From: a virus
Virus record (IMG/VR): IMGVR_UViG_3300032820_000162
Coordinates: 1-20,081 of that record
Length of the DNA stretch: 20,081 bases
Strand: one strand, 5' to 3'
Position numbers and translations under genes: made by a program
The notes under the pieces: model-generated
Databases searched by the model: none
Seen by the model: the letters and a program-made list of their open reading frames with translations, nothing else
What the model was told of the DNA's origin: nothing
Shown: in pieces, positions 1-9,400 of the stretch
Numbering within the stretch: the first letter of the stretch is position 1
Layout of the letters: each line of letters starts with the position of its first letter

Positions 1-2
1 CT

Positions 3-137
3 ACACATGCAGCGCCTATCGCTACAGGGTCAACCACTGTATTCGTAAACAGTTTAGGTGCTGGGAGAATAGGAGATGGGATTAGTGGTTGTACATCTGT
101 TGCAGCTGGAAGCCCTGACGTATTTGCAGGACCATGA
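3..137 (+). CDS. PAAR-repeat baseplate spike-tip protein (3' part only)
   Basis: Only the last 44 codons are inside the window, in frame from base 3 to the TGA at 135-137; the start lies upstream. The visible residues (PIATGSTTVFVN, then GRIGDGISGC and VAAGSPDVFAG) have the Gly-rich pattern of PAAR proteins: a repeated short beta hairpin ending in a G-S-x-x-V/T-F-x-N or G-S-P-D-V-F-x-G turn. In T4 the PAAR protein is gp5.4, which sharpens the tip of the gp5 membrane-piercing spike at the centre of the baseplate. A position just before gp25 and gp6 fits this role. The next gene starts 10 nt after the stop and its ribosome site overlaps this stop codon (TGAGGAGA), so the two are probably translated together. 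The missing N-terminus means extra domains cannot be excluded. Confidence 0.85.
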   Translation, partial: THAAPIATGSTTVFVNSLGAGRIGDGISGCTSVAAGSPDVFAGP

Positions 138-147
138 GGAGAAATAA

Positions 148-867
148 ATGGTAGATTTTACAACACCCGACTTGCCTGGAGCATCAGAAGTATATAACAA
201 GATCGCATCCAAGGTAGCTGAAGTGGAAAAAAATGTTATGGACAATTTGGAAGCCACAGCTTCTGATCTTAAAGCGAAACTGGAGCCTGATCTTCTGGAC
301 TTGAAAGCCAAGACACAAGGGATGATACCAGAGCTGCCTACAGCTCCTTCTCTTAATTTACAGTCAGAAATTACTGCTCTTTCAAGTTTAACAGCCGGAT
401 CAGATGCTCATATAGCTAAACTTGCCGCAATCGGAAGTTCCTTTGGAAGTGCAATAACAGCAGGAGGATACAGTTTGGATTCCATCACAACTGCTGGAGC
501 TTCTGCTCTTAAAGAGGCAGCGTCAATTGCATCTGGTGGTCTTCCTTCTCTTACAGGAGGTCTTCCCACCCCATCAAGTCTTGCTGCGGCTATTCCAAAT
601 ATGGAATTACCACCAGGCGCAACAGAAGCGATTGAGGTTGCGAAAGCGGCCTTACAACCAACCGTGGATGTATTGAAGGAAGCCGCATCAGAATTTTCCA
701 CAGATATGTCGGAAGATGATTCGTTAGGCATCTATGGAGATGCATTTGCGACAACTACCCTTGGTGATGCTGCGAAGGCTCTTGTTGCTCAAGCTGAAGC
801 ATTTGCAGCTGCATTTGAGTCAAGACAAAATAGGATCATACAGGAATCGGCAGAGGTCGAAATATAG
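148..867 (+). CDS. Ala-rich hypothetical protein, probable baseplate or tail-associated protein
   Basis: This is a 239-aa protein that I do not recognise by family. The ATG at 148 is supported by GAGGAGA at 137-143, a strong ribosome site at good spacing. The sequence is rich in Ala, Ser and Leu. An N-terminal helical stretch (about residues 12-60) has heptad-like Lys/Glu/Leu spacing and probably forms a coiled coil. A Gly/Pro/Ser-rich middle follows (about residues 130-155, with GGLPSLTGGLPTPSS), then another Ala-rich helical C-terminal half. There is no signal peptide, membrane segment or catalytic motif. It sits between the PAAR spike tip and gp25, so a structural or assembly role at the baseplate hub is a reasonable inference. 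A role as a chaperone or tape-measure-like accessory cannot be excluded. Confidence 0.8.
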   Translation: MVDFTTPDLPGASEVYNKIASKVAEVEKNVMDNLEATASDLKAKLEPDLLDLKAKTQGMIPELPTAPSLNLQSEITALSSLTAGSDAHIAKLAAIGSSFGSAITAGGYSLDSITTAGASALKEAASIASGGLPSLTGGLPTPSSLAAAIPNMELPPGATEAIEVAKAALQPTVDVLKEAASEFSTDMSEDDSLGIYGDAFATTTLGDAAKALVAQAEAFAAAFESRQNRIIQESAEVEI

Positions 868-874
868 GAGAAGA

Positions 875-1108
875 ATGATGAGCAGTGTGAGTAAGAAATG
901 GACAAAGGCAGTCCGTAGGAAACGAACCCCTTTGGAAGTGATGTTAGCTAAACAGGATGCTTGGTTGAAGGGGAAGAACGTAGTTCTTAATATACCTAAT
1001 CCAAATCCACATGAAACTGGCAAACCAGTTTTGAGGGTTAATGCCAAAGACATTTGGTATACACCAAAGCCATTTACTATGCAGCATAATCCTGACCCGG
1101 CAGTATAA
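875..1108 (+). CDS. Small basic hypothetical protein between PAAR module and gp25
   Basis: This is a 77-aa protein. A longer reading in the same frame from the ATG at 734 would lie inside the preceding gene and has no good ribosome site. The ATG at 875 (or the next codon, 878) has TAGGAGAAG at 865-873 just upstream, so 875 is preferred. The N-terminus is strongly basic (KKWTKAVRRKRTPLE), followed by QDAWLKGKNVVLNIPNPNP and a short C-terminal part with VNAKDIWYTPK. No known domain is recognised. I associate small proteins of this kind with the gene before gp25 in marine T4-like phages, but their function is unknown to me. The stop codon overlaps a late promoter box (1104-1111) serving the next gene. 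Confidence 0.72.
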   Translation: MMSSVSKKWTKAVRRKRTPLEVMLAKQDAWLKGKNVVLNIPNPNPHETGKPVLRVNAKDIWYTPKPFTMQHNPDPAV

Positions 1109-1111
1109 ATA
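1104..1111 (+). promoter_or_regulatory. T4-type late promoter box before gp25
   Basis: The sequence TATAAATA is an exact match to the T4 late -10 element recognised by the gp55 sigma factor with sliding-clamp activation. It overlaps the end of the preceding gene (TAA at 1106-1108). It would start transcription near 1117, about 20 nt before the gp25 ATG at 1137. A GGAG ribosome site follows at 1121-1124. T4 late promoters lack a -35 element, so the box alone is the expected signal. A chance match in AT-rich DNA is possible, but the intergenic position supports a functional call. Confidence 0.65.
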
Positions 1112-1136
1112 GTGTAAACAGGAGTTTAACTTAAAA

Positions 1137-1586
1137 ATGGCCAACGCTTTAAGAAATCCAGATGCGTTTACAGATGGTACTGAGAAGGGAAAAGGTAGAG
1201 CTTCGCAGCTATATTCTGATCTTGATTTGTTTTTTTCTAAAAACAACAGGACCAAGGATATCAGCAAAGTCTACGATGTGCAATCTGTTAAAAGGTCTGT
1301 TCGCAACTTAGTATTGATGAACGAGTTTGAAAAACCCTTTCATCCAGAAATAAGTTCTAATGTGAGGGATACCTTATTTGAGTTACTGACTCCAGTAACA
1401 GCAATTATCCTTGCTAGACAAGTACAGGATGTTATTGAGAATTTTGAACCGAGAGCTCGATTGGTTGGAGTACGAGCTTATCCAGATTTAGATCGTAATG
1501 CTTATGATGTCACCGTGGAATTCTATGTGGTCAATGCGCCAACAGAATTGATAAAATTAACCTTACCTTTAGAGAGACTACGATAA
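1137..1586 (+). CDS. gp25: gp25-like baseplate wedge protein (GPW/gp25 family)
   Basis: This 149-aa protein is close in size to T4 gp25 (132 aa). The family core is visible at about residues 60-147: an FEKPFHPEI segment, SSNVRDTLFELLTPVTA, a helix with ARQVQDVIENFEPRARL, and the beta strands VRAYPDLDRNAYDVTVEFYV ending in a TLPLERLR tail. gp25 is the small wedge subunit that binds gp6 and gp53 and provides the handshake to which the first ring of sheath subunits attaches. It was once called a lysozyme, but it is structural. The ATG at 1137 follows GGAG at 1121-1124 and a late promoter at 1104. Its TAA (1584-1586) shares one base with the ATG of gp6, which indicates translational coupling of two direct binding partners. 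Confidence 0.95.
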   Translation: MANALRNPDAFTDGTEKGKGRASQLYSDLDLFFSKNNRTKDISKVYDVQSVKRSVRNLVLMNEFEKPFHPEISSNVRDTLFELLTPVTAIILARQVQDVIENFEPRARLVGVRAYPDLDRNAYDVTVEFYVVNAPTELIKLTLPLERLR

Positions 1587-3490
1587 TGGCAACAAACAGA
1601 AGAGTAGATATTACACAATTCGATTTTGATGGCGTAAAAGCAAATTTAAAAACCTTCCTCAAGGCTCAATCCGATTTTAAGGATTATGATTTTGAAGGCT
1701 CTGGTATGAATATCCTGTTGGATACTCTGGCATACAATACCCACTATCTAGGGTTCAACATGAATATGCTTGCTAACGAAATGTTCCTAGACAGTTCCTC
1801 CTTACGGTCTAGCATAGTGTCTCATGCTAAGACGTTAGGTTATGAGGTTAATTCCTGCCGGGCTCCATATGCAGAAGTTAATGTAGTGTTGAATACTAAA
1901 GGGAAGGCCTCTGCTACTATGGAGGCTGGTCACAAGTTCACTACAACTCTGGATAAAATTGATTACCAGTTTGTTAATATTGCAGCTCAGTCAGCTTCCA
2001 GTACAGGACAAGAGATACCCTTCAACGGCCTTAAAATTTACGAGGGCACATATGTTACTACGAGATATACTGTAGACGCCTCTGATGTAGAGCAAAGATT
2101 TATTTTGCCTGAAGACAGAGCTGACACTACCACCCTCACAGTTACGTTGCAAAATTCAGTTACAGATACTACCCAAACCACTTACACTAAAGCTACAGAT
2201 ATCTCTACGTTAACTAGTGCTTCGGAAGTCTACTACTTACAGGAAGTAGAAGCAGGCAAGTATGAAGTTTACTTTGGCGATGGAGTTGTAAGTAAGGCAG
2301 TATCGGATGGGAATATCGTCCTCCTAAATTATGTTGTTACAAACAAAACGGAAGCGAACGGTGCTTCTGTTTTTTCTTCGGCTGCTGCAATTGATACTAT
2401 TACAGACATTACAGTTACAACGGTTGAGAAAGCTGTCGGGGGCGGAGAAGCAGAAAGTCTGAAGTCCATCAAACTAAATGCTCCTTTGGATTATGCTTCC
2501 CAAGGTCGGTGTGTAACCTCAGAAGACTATAAACTTTATGCAAGGAAACTTTTTCCACAAACACAAGCTGTCATGGTTTTCGGAGGCGAGGCTGGTTCTT
2601 TTGATCCCACTATTGGAGTGACCAGTACAGCAGCCTACGGCAAGGTGTTTATATCAATAAAATCAATTACAGGAAATAATCTAACTGATGCTCAAAAGGC
2701 CCAGCTGGTAACTGACCTTCAAAAGTATAATGTTGCTTCTATTACTCCTGTTATTATCGATCCCGAAATTACTTACCTTATTTTAAATGTTTCCTTTAAA
2801 TATGATTCCAACAAAACGGTCAAGGATAAAGCAGATTTAATTTCTGATGTTACAGATACTATTACGGCCTTCAACGATAATGAACTGAAGTCTTTTGGCA
2901 CCCTTATGAGGCATTCCCAAGTGGCTGCTCTTATAGACAGCACTGATACTTCAATTTTAAGTAACATCACAAATGTAACTATGGCCAAAAGGTTTACTCC
3001 TAGATTAAATGCATCTACAGGGTACAACATATATTTCAATAACGCTTTATATAATCCACATTCTGAACATAACAAATCTGGTGGCGGTGTTATCACCTCT
3101 TCAGGCTTTTATGTAGACGGTGATGCAGATAATGAGCAATTTTTTGATGATGACGGTGACGGTAATTTACGGAGGTATTATGTTGTTGGGGTTACAAGAA
3201 ATTATCAGGACAGTACAGCAGGGACTATTGATTATGTAACAGGGGCAATAAAAGTAAATGCTTTAATTATAACTTCTATATCTGATGTAGATAATGTGTC
3301 TTCAACAACAATCAGATTCACGGCCGTTCCTTCTTCAAAAGACATCGTGCCTGTTCGTAATCAGATATTAGAAATAGACTTGCTAAACAGTTCTGTAACA
3401 GGAGAAATCGATTCGATAGCAGTAGGTGATACTGGAGCCAGTTCACAATATAAAACTTCTACTAGTTACACAGCAACACAGAGTTATTAA
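1586..3490 (+). CDS. gp6: gp6 baseplate wedge protein
   Basis: At 634 aa it is close to T4 gp6 (660 aa). The N-terminal family signature is clear: FKDYDFEGSGMNILLDTLAY, then NMLANEMFLDSSSLRSSIVS and HAKTLGYE (about residues 28-90). Further on are a J-like FGDGVV motif (about 229-234), APLDYASQGRCVTSEDY (about 299-315) and a Gly-rich strand region. gp6 dimerises to form the continuous inner ring of the baseplate with gp25 and gp53. It transmits the switch from extended to contracted state. Near the C-terminus, residues 511-530 carry two closely spaced DxDxD loops (DGDADNE and DDDGDGNLRR) that resemble Ca-binding loops. The start is fixed by the TAATG overlap with gp25, with an AGAGAG purine tract at 1571-1576. 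The stop is followed after 2 nt by the next gene. Confidence 0.95.
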   Translation: MATNRRVDITQFDFDGVKANLKTFLKAQSDFKDYDFEGSGMNILLDTLAYNTHYLGFNMNMLANEMFLDSSSLRSSIVSHAKTLGYEVNSCRAPYAEVNVVLNTKGKASATMEAGHKFTTTLDKIDYQFVNIAAQSASSTGQEIPFNGLKIYEGTYVTTRYTVDASDVEQRFILPEDRADTTTLTVTLQNSVTDTTQTTYTKATDISTLTSASEVYYLQEVEAGKYEVYFGDGVVSKAVSDGNIVLLNYVVTNKTEANGASVFSSAAAIDTITDITVTTVEKAVGGGEAESLKSIKLNAPLDYASQGRCVTSEDYKLYARKLFPQTQAVMVFGGEAGSFDPTIGVTSTAAYGKVFISIKSITGNNLTDAQKAQLVTDLQKYNVASITPVIIDPEITYLILNVSFKYDSNKTVKDKADLISDVTDTITAFNDNELKSFGTLMRHSQVAALIDSTDTSILSNITNVTMAKRFTPRLNASTGYNIYFNNALYNPHSEHNKSGGGVITSSGFYVDGDADNEQFFDDDGDGNLRRYYVVGVTRNYQDSTAGTIDYVTGAIKVNALIITSISDVDNVSSTTIRFTAVPSSKDIVPVRNQILEIDLLNSSVTGEIDSIAVGDTGASSQYKTSTSYTATQSY

Positions 3491-3492
3491 AA

Positions 3493-6400
3493 ATGGCACC
3501 ATTTGATGCAACATTAACGACTAAGGTATCTCCGTTAATCGAGGGCCAAGTTCCTGACTTTGTTCAGTCGGACCATCCTCAATTTGTCCAATTTATAAAA
3601 GACTATTATGAATTTCTAGAAGCAGCTGAGATAGTTATCTCAGCTCATATTTTTCATGTAATTCAAGAAAAAACTGACAGTCAACTTATCCTTAATGAAG
3701 ATGGGTCTAAGGTAGTTACAGAAACTGGCTCTGGAACGTATGGTAAATTTGTAATAGGGGAAACCATTACAGGAGAAACGTCTGGAGCCACCGCAACCGT
3801 CCTTGTTGATGACTTAGAAAATCTAAGACTGTTTGTGTCCAGTTCTACAAGATTTCTCATAGGCGAAAAAATAACAGGAGGTTCCTCTTCAGCCTGGGGC
3901 AACATAGTTACCTATCGTGATAACCCCATAACCTCTATTCAAAAACTACTGGACTATGCCGACCCTGATAATACAGTCCACATTATGTTGGATGAGATGT
4001 TCAATCAGTTTCTACAGGCAATTCCCAAGACCCTAGCATCTGGTACTTCCAAACGTGGTCTTCTAAAAAATATTAGAGACTTGTATGCTGCAAAAGGAAC
4101 CTCCGAAGGACACAAGTTATTTTTTAGGATGATGTTTGCTGAGGAAGCTGATATCTTCTATCCTACAAAATATATGATGAGGGTGTCAGATGGCAAGTGG
4201 CAGAAGAAAACTATTATCCGCTGTGAAAACCAAGCTGGTGCCAACGGCAATGATATTATAGGGCAGTACATTACAGGCAAAACTTCTGGTGCAACTTGTT
4301 TCGTAGTCGATGCTATCGGGTTTACTCAAGGAGTAAACTCTATCACTGAATTTGAAATTTTAGAAGACTCTTTAGTAGGAACATTTTCACAAGGGGAAAC
4401 CGTTGCTGCTGATTCTCTAGCTGAAAAAGTAGAGATGAAATTTACCATTCAAAAAATTGTGGCTGGGACTACAGTTGATAAACCAGGCATGCTATATGCT
4501 ACTGGTGATACAGTTTCTTTAGACTCTACAGTAGGGAATGGTAGAGCAGTTTTACAGGTAGACCAAGTTGGGCTTGGTAGTGTAGACGAAGCTGTAATAG
4601 ATGATGCTGGAAGTGGTTATAGGGTAGGTGATGTTTTAACTTTTACTACTTCACAATTAAGTACAGTTTCAGCTGAAGGGTTTGTTTCTGTTGTTGGCGG
4701 TAGTATTGTATTGGAGGATTCCGATAACAGTGATGGATATGAGGACTACTGTACAATAGAAGAAAACACAAAACGAAGGCTTATAGATTTTACAATATGT
4801 CTTGAAGAAGACGGTGGTCAACTTTTAATAGATGGTCTGGATTCTTCTTCAACTCATGCTGGTTATTATTTTAGAACAGAAATTGGAACCCAACAAACAG
4901 TTCACGATACGTATGCTACCCCAAATGATCGTATCGTTTTAGAGGAAGCTTCAAATTCTGCGATAGGAGACATTACAAGAACTTATATAACGAATCATGG
5001 GTCTGGATATGAAGCCTTGCCCACGGTAACTATAACCAGCGATTTTGGCACGGGCGGGACGGTAGTACCAACCACTAAAGACATAGGGGCAATCTTAAAT
5101 ACAAAAAATATTGATTCTGGATTTAACTATCAGGTGGCGCCTGATGCTTCCATTCCAGTTAACTTTGTCTTGAAAGGTGTGAGTGGTTCGTTTAGTAAAG
5201 ATGAGGTTCTAACTTCTCATACTGGTACTATCACGAAATGGGATGCCGATAGACAAATTTTATCTGTCAATATCGAAGACGTTGTTAGACTTCAGATGGA
5301 GCAAGACAATGACGCAATATCCCAGCAAGTTGAACAAGAATTAAATACGGAATTGGTGTTCAGTAGAGTCCTTGGTGAAAATGTTCTAGAGACTAACGAC
5401 TATGTTTATTGGAAGGACAGAGGCCTTGCTGATATTGACTTGGACTCCAGACTAACATCTTTTGTTACTGAGCTTGGTGAGGAACGCCTTGTTACAAACT
5501 CTGATTCGACATCGCTAAACCAAGTTAGCCTGGAGTATGATTCTTCTACTTACACTATGTCACGAGCAAGAGTTGAATTAGAGGAACGGCGTGCTGAAGA
5601 TGGTAATGTAACTGTTCAAGATTCTGAAACCCAGCATTTTGAAATGTCGCCTTATAGGCGTCAGGAAATTGCAGCACTTAAATTAGACGGCCATGATGTT
5701 GGTGATCCTATAGTGATGAACGCTAGTGCTGCTGATACAGACGTTGGGGATAACATTCTTCTAGATGGTACAGATGGTTCCAGTACTGATGCTGGGAGCA
5801 ATATTATACAACAAACAGATGGAGAAGGTCGGTGGATTTTATTTGAGGATCATCCTGTTGTTTCTAATTCCCAGCAACTGAAAGATAAATTTCAATTAGA
5901 TGGTACAGAGCTACAGGTACACACTACCGGCGGTTGGGTAAACGAGAGCAGAATTGCTAGTGATGGTTTGGTATCAAGTTCTAGTCAAGTAGTTACCTCT
6001 TATGCTTCTGAAGGTATAGACATTAAGTTAGAACAACCTGAGTCTGTATTCGGTATTGATTGTGAAATTCGATTAGAAAGTGCTACTGAGGCAGGGTCCA
6101 GCAATACTGGTTTCATTGAATTGGAAGATGCCACAGATGGAAATGGTGGAGTCATCTTAGGTGTAGAGTATTCTATCGGTGATTTTATTGCTATGGACGC
6201 ATTTGACGATAAGTGGATTTTTAGGGAAGGAGCAACTCTTAAAAATAATTGGTCCGGCGCCGGGGATCGAATTAAAACAGAAGGTGAAGGCGGAGCGCAT
6301 AGTACTGTACCGCATGATCTTGGCCGTGTAGCTGATGAAACAGATGGGATGCTTTTAGAGGATTCTGTAGCAGATGCTGTCAACAACACCAAAGAATTTC

Positions 6401-9400
6401 TTATATTAGAAGGGCCCGATGGTAATTCTAGTGGTACTGGAGAAGATGGTTATTATACCTTATATGAAGCTGATACAGTCGCACATGCTAACGATTCTAC
6501 AGACAGATTTATAACTGAGGGTGGAGAGCCCATTATCGATGAGGAGAGCATATACTCAGGATTTGAAGGGCTAGGTTCTGGTAAAATTATGATGGACAAC
6601 CATTTGATAAATGGTGACAAAATAACTATACCCATAGCTTTAGATGGCACAGACAATGCCGAAAATGATAGCGGAGATTATATTATCTTTGATGGGTTGT
6701 CTGCTACAGAACGGATTGGTAATACAATAGCTCTAGAGAGCGGACTATTAGCCGGGGTGGCTGATGATGTCTTAGGAGATGACCTTCTCCATGAACCAGA
6801 AAATATGGTAGCTGGAGATATTCTATTAGACGCAACAAATCAGTCTGGCCTAAATGCTGGAGATAATCTTATTAATGAGGATGGTATCGAGTGGGTGGGG
6901 AAAACTATAACAGGAGCGAATGGAGCCACAGGACAGGTTGTAGCTGCTCTACCAGCTAAAGTTACTGTCAATAATGATTTTGTTGCCACTTCTATAGGAG
7001 TTTACAAAAATACAGACAGTCTTATTAGTGAAGACGTAATTCGTATACAGGATTCTTACTACTACCAAGATTTTTCTTATGAGGTGAAATTAGGACAATC
7101 GTTGGGCAAATATATGAATGAACTGAAAAAAGCAGTTCACCCAGCTGGGTTCATGCCTTTTGGTAAAGTTATAATTTCTACATCCCTCTCAGCCGCAATT
7201 GCACAAGCTGGTGTAGGTGTGGCTGATGCTGGTGAAGTAACCTTCTCACCAATCTTGGGTTCTGTATTGAAAGAAATTTTTGATTTACGAATTCAAAGAA
7301 GAATTGGATTACCACACACCTACGAACATGGAGCATATTTTGAGGAGTTGCGTTTAGAGAATGGTTCTGTTCCTGACAGCCAAATAGCCATTGACGGCAC
7401 AAATTTTGGGACGGCATTAGAACAAGAAGAAGGTGTGGTCATTCTCCAAAGTTTAGCTAATGATGGAGACAATATTCTGGTAACAGCTTCTGATGATGGT
7501 TCTCAAGTTGATGCGGGCGATCAAATCATATTGAACGGTACTGATGCTAGTGGTACAAACGATGGTGATGTTACAGGGGAATATGCTTCATTGCTGTTGG
7601 ACGGAACTTCTATATTTGTATCGGGCTCAACTGAGACTGTGAATGATGAAGGGTCTTATGTTTTAATGAGTGGTTCTGCTCTGGGCGAATATGAGCTTGT
7701 AGATGCTGACAGCAACAGTCTTGTACTAAATGGAACAGACGATTTTCCACGAGGCAAAAAAGATAGAATAGTGCATGAAGACGGTGATGACGCTGGAAGT
7801 AATATTGTTACAGATAATGTTGTCAGGTCAACCACACTGGTTGAAACTGGTGGTCCTATTCAAGTAGAGTCAGCAGTGTCTAACATACGTGGCCCATATA
7901 TTTGTACTCAATTGGGGGAGAGAATTGTTTCCGAAGATTTTGCAGAAACTATAGTTGATGGAGCAATATTGCCTATCAATCAAAAAATAGGTATGGAAAA
8001 TTCTGTAGGAGACAATCTTATATTTGAGGATACCTCTGGCGTTATGATGACAGAGGCTTCTACAGGAACGCAAGGTGATGGTTTCGATGTTAATTTTATT
8101 CGACTACTGAAAACAAAAATTTCTGTACCTCCGCCTAGACCCCTCAACGCTGTAGGGCTTAAACATATGGCCTTAGATGTGTTTGGTTCAGCTGTAGGTG
8201 TAGGGGGTATACAATTAGAGGATGGAGCAAGAAAACGAGGTCCGACTATTAACTCTGAAGTGATTCTTTTAGACAGTATTGATATGGGCAAAAAAGATGA
8301 TCCTCAAGATTATCGCCATTCTGGTGAGCCTATGGAACTGGAAACGGCCACCGCTGTCAACCTTGGTGTGGGAACCTCGTTTGAAGATTTTTACAAATGG
8401 ACAAGGTATGGAATTAAATTAGATGGTACTGATGGAAGCGGTACGAATGCTGGAGATGATATTGCTTTAGAAATTCCTTCTGGTGGCGTAATAATATCTG
8501 AAGATGTTGTTATTTCTTTACCCATGATAGATTTCATCAGGCCTGATATGTTGTTGATGGAGTATTGGGAGCAAAGACATTCTGAATATGGTAGGTTGGT
8601 TTTAAATGGCTCGGCATCAGATAACAGTCTTGGAGCCTTAGATGACGGTGGTCAAGTCTTACTAGATGGTACTGATCCTAGCAGTAACAACGCTGGGGAA
8701 GCGATCTTATTTGAAACAGATAATGAAGTTAATAAATCTCACGATGACAGAAACAATATAAACATACTCATGGAGACACATGGAGAAGGTGGTGGATTTA
8801 TCCTAAGAGAATATGGTGGGGGTGCTGTATCAGAAGGAGATATGATTGTACTGGACGGTACTGACAGCAGCTCTACGGATGCCGCTGATAAATTTGTTCA
8901 AGAGGATACTGAGGATGATAGGGTTGTTCAATCTCCTGGCGCTTTTGAATTAGAAAATGATAACGCATCTCATGTCCTTCTAGAAGATAATGGTGGCTGT
9001 ATAGTGAATGAGGATACAGGGGCAATTCTAGCAGAAATAGATGAAGGTGCTGGCCATGATATTAGTTTAGAAGTAGGTACTGGAGTTGGTCTTGGTTTTA
9101 AATTACTGTTAGAAGCACAAAGAATTGAAATAGAATCTGGTATAAACGATGGCGAGGTTCCAACTGCAAGTTTGGGTGATGCTTCTGTTTTCCCATCATT
9201 AACTTTGCCCACAGAAATTTCAACAAGACCTTTAGGCCATGTTGTGTTACAGGATGAGAGAGCAGTAACAGAAATGGTTCTAGATGGCACGGACGGAAGT
9301 AGTACTGATGCTGGAGACAATATTATTCTGAACGGTACTAATGCTTTGGGAACAGATGAGGGGGATAAGTGGTTGCATGAGGATCATGGTTCAGTAATTT

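Noticed and set aside
734-874. In-frame N-terminal extension of the 875-1108 gene from an ATG at 734
   Set aside because: It lies wholly inside the 148-867 gene in another frame, has no ribosome site, and its composition (Leu/His/Gln/Arg-rich) is that of an out-of-frame reading. The ATG at 875 has TAGGAGAAG upstream.
7119-7139. 7-bp inverted repeat TGAACTG/CAGTTCA in the giant gp7-position gene
   Set aside because: Short, with a 7-nt loop, no T-run, and deep inside a long coding region; expected by chance in 20 kb.
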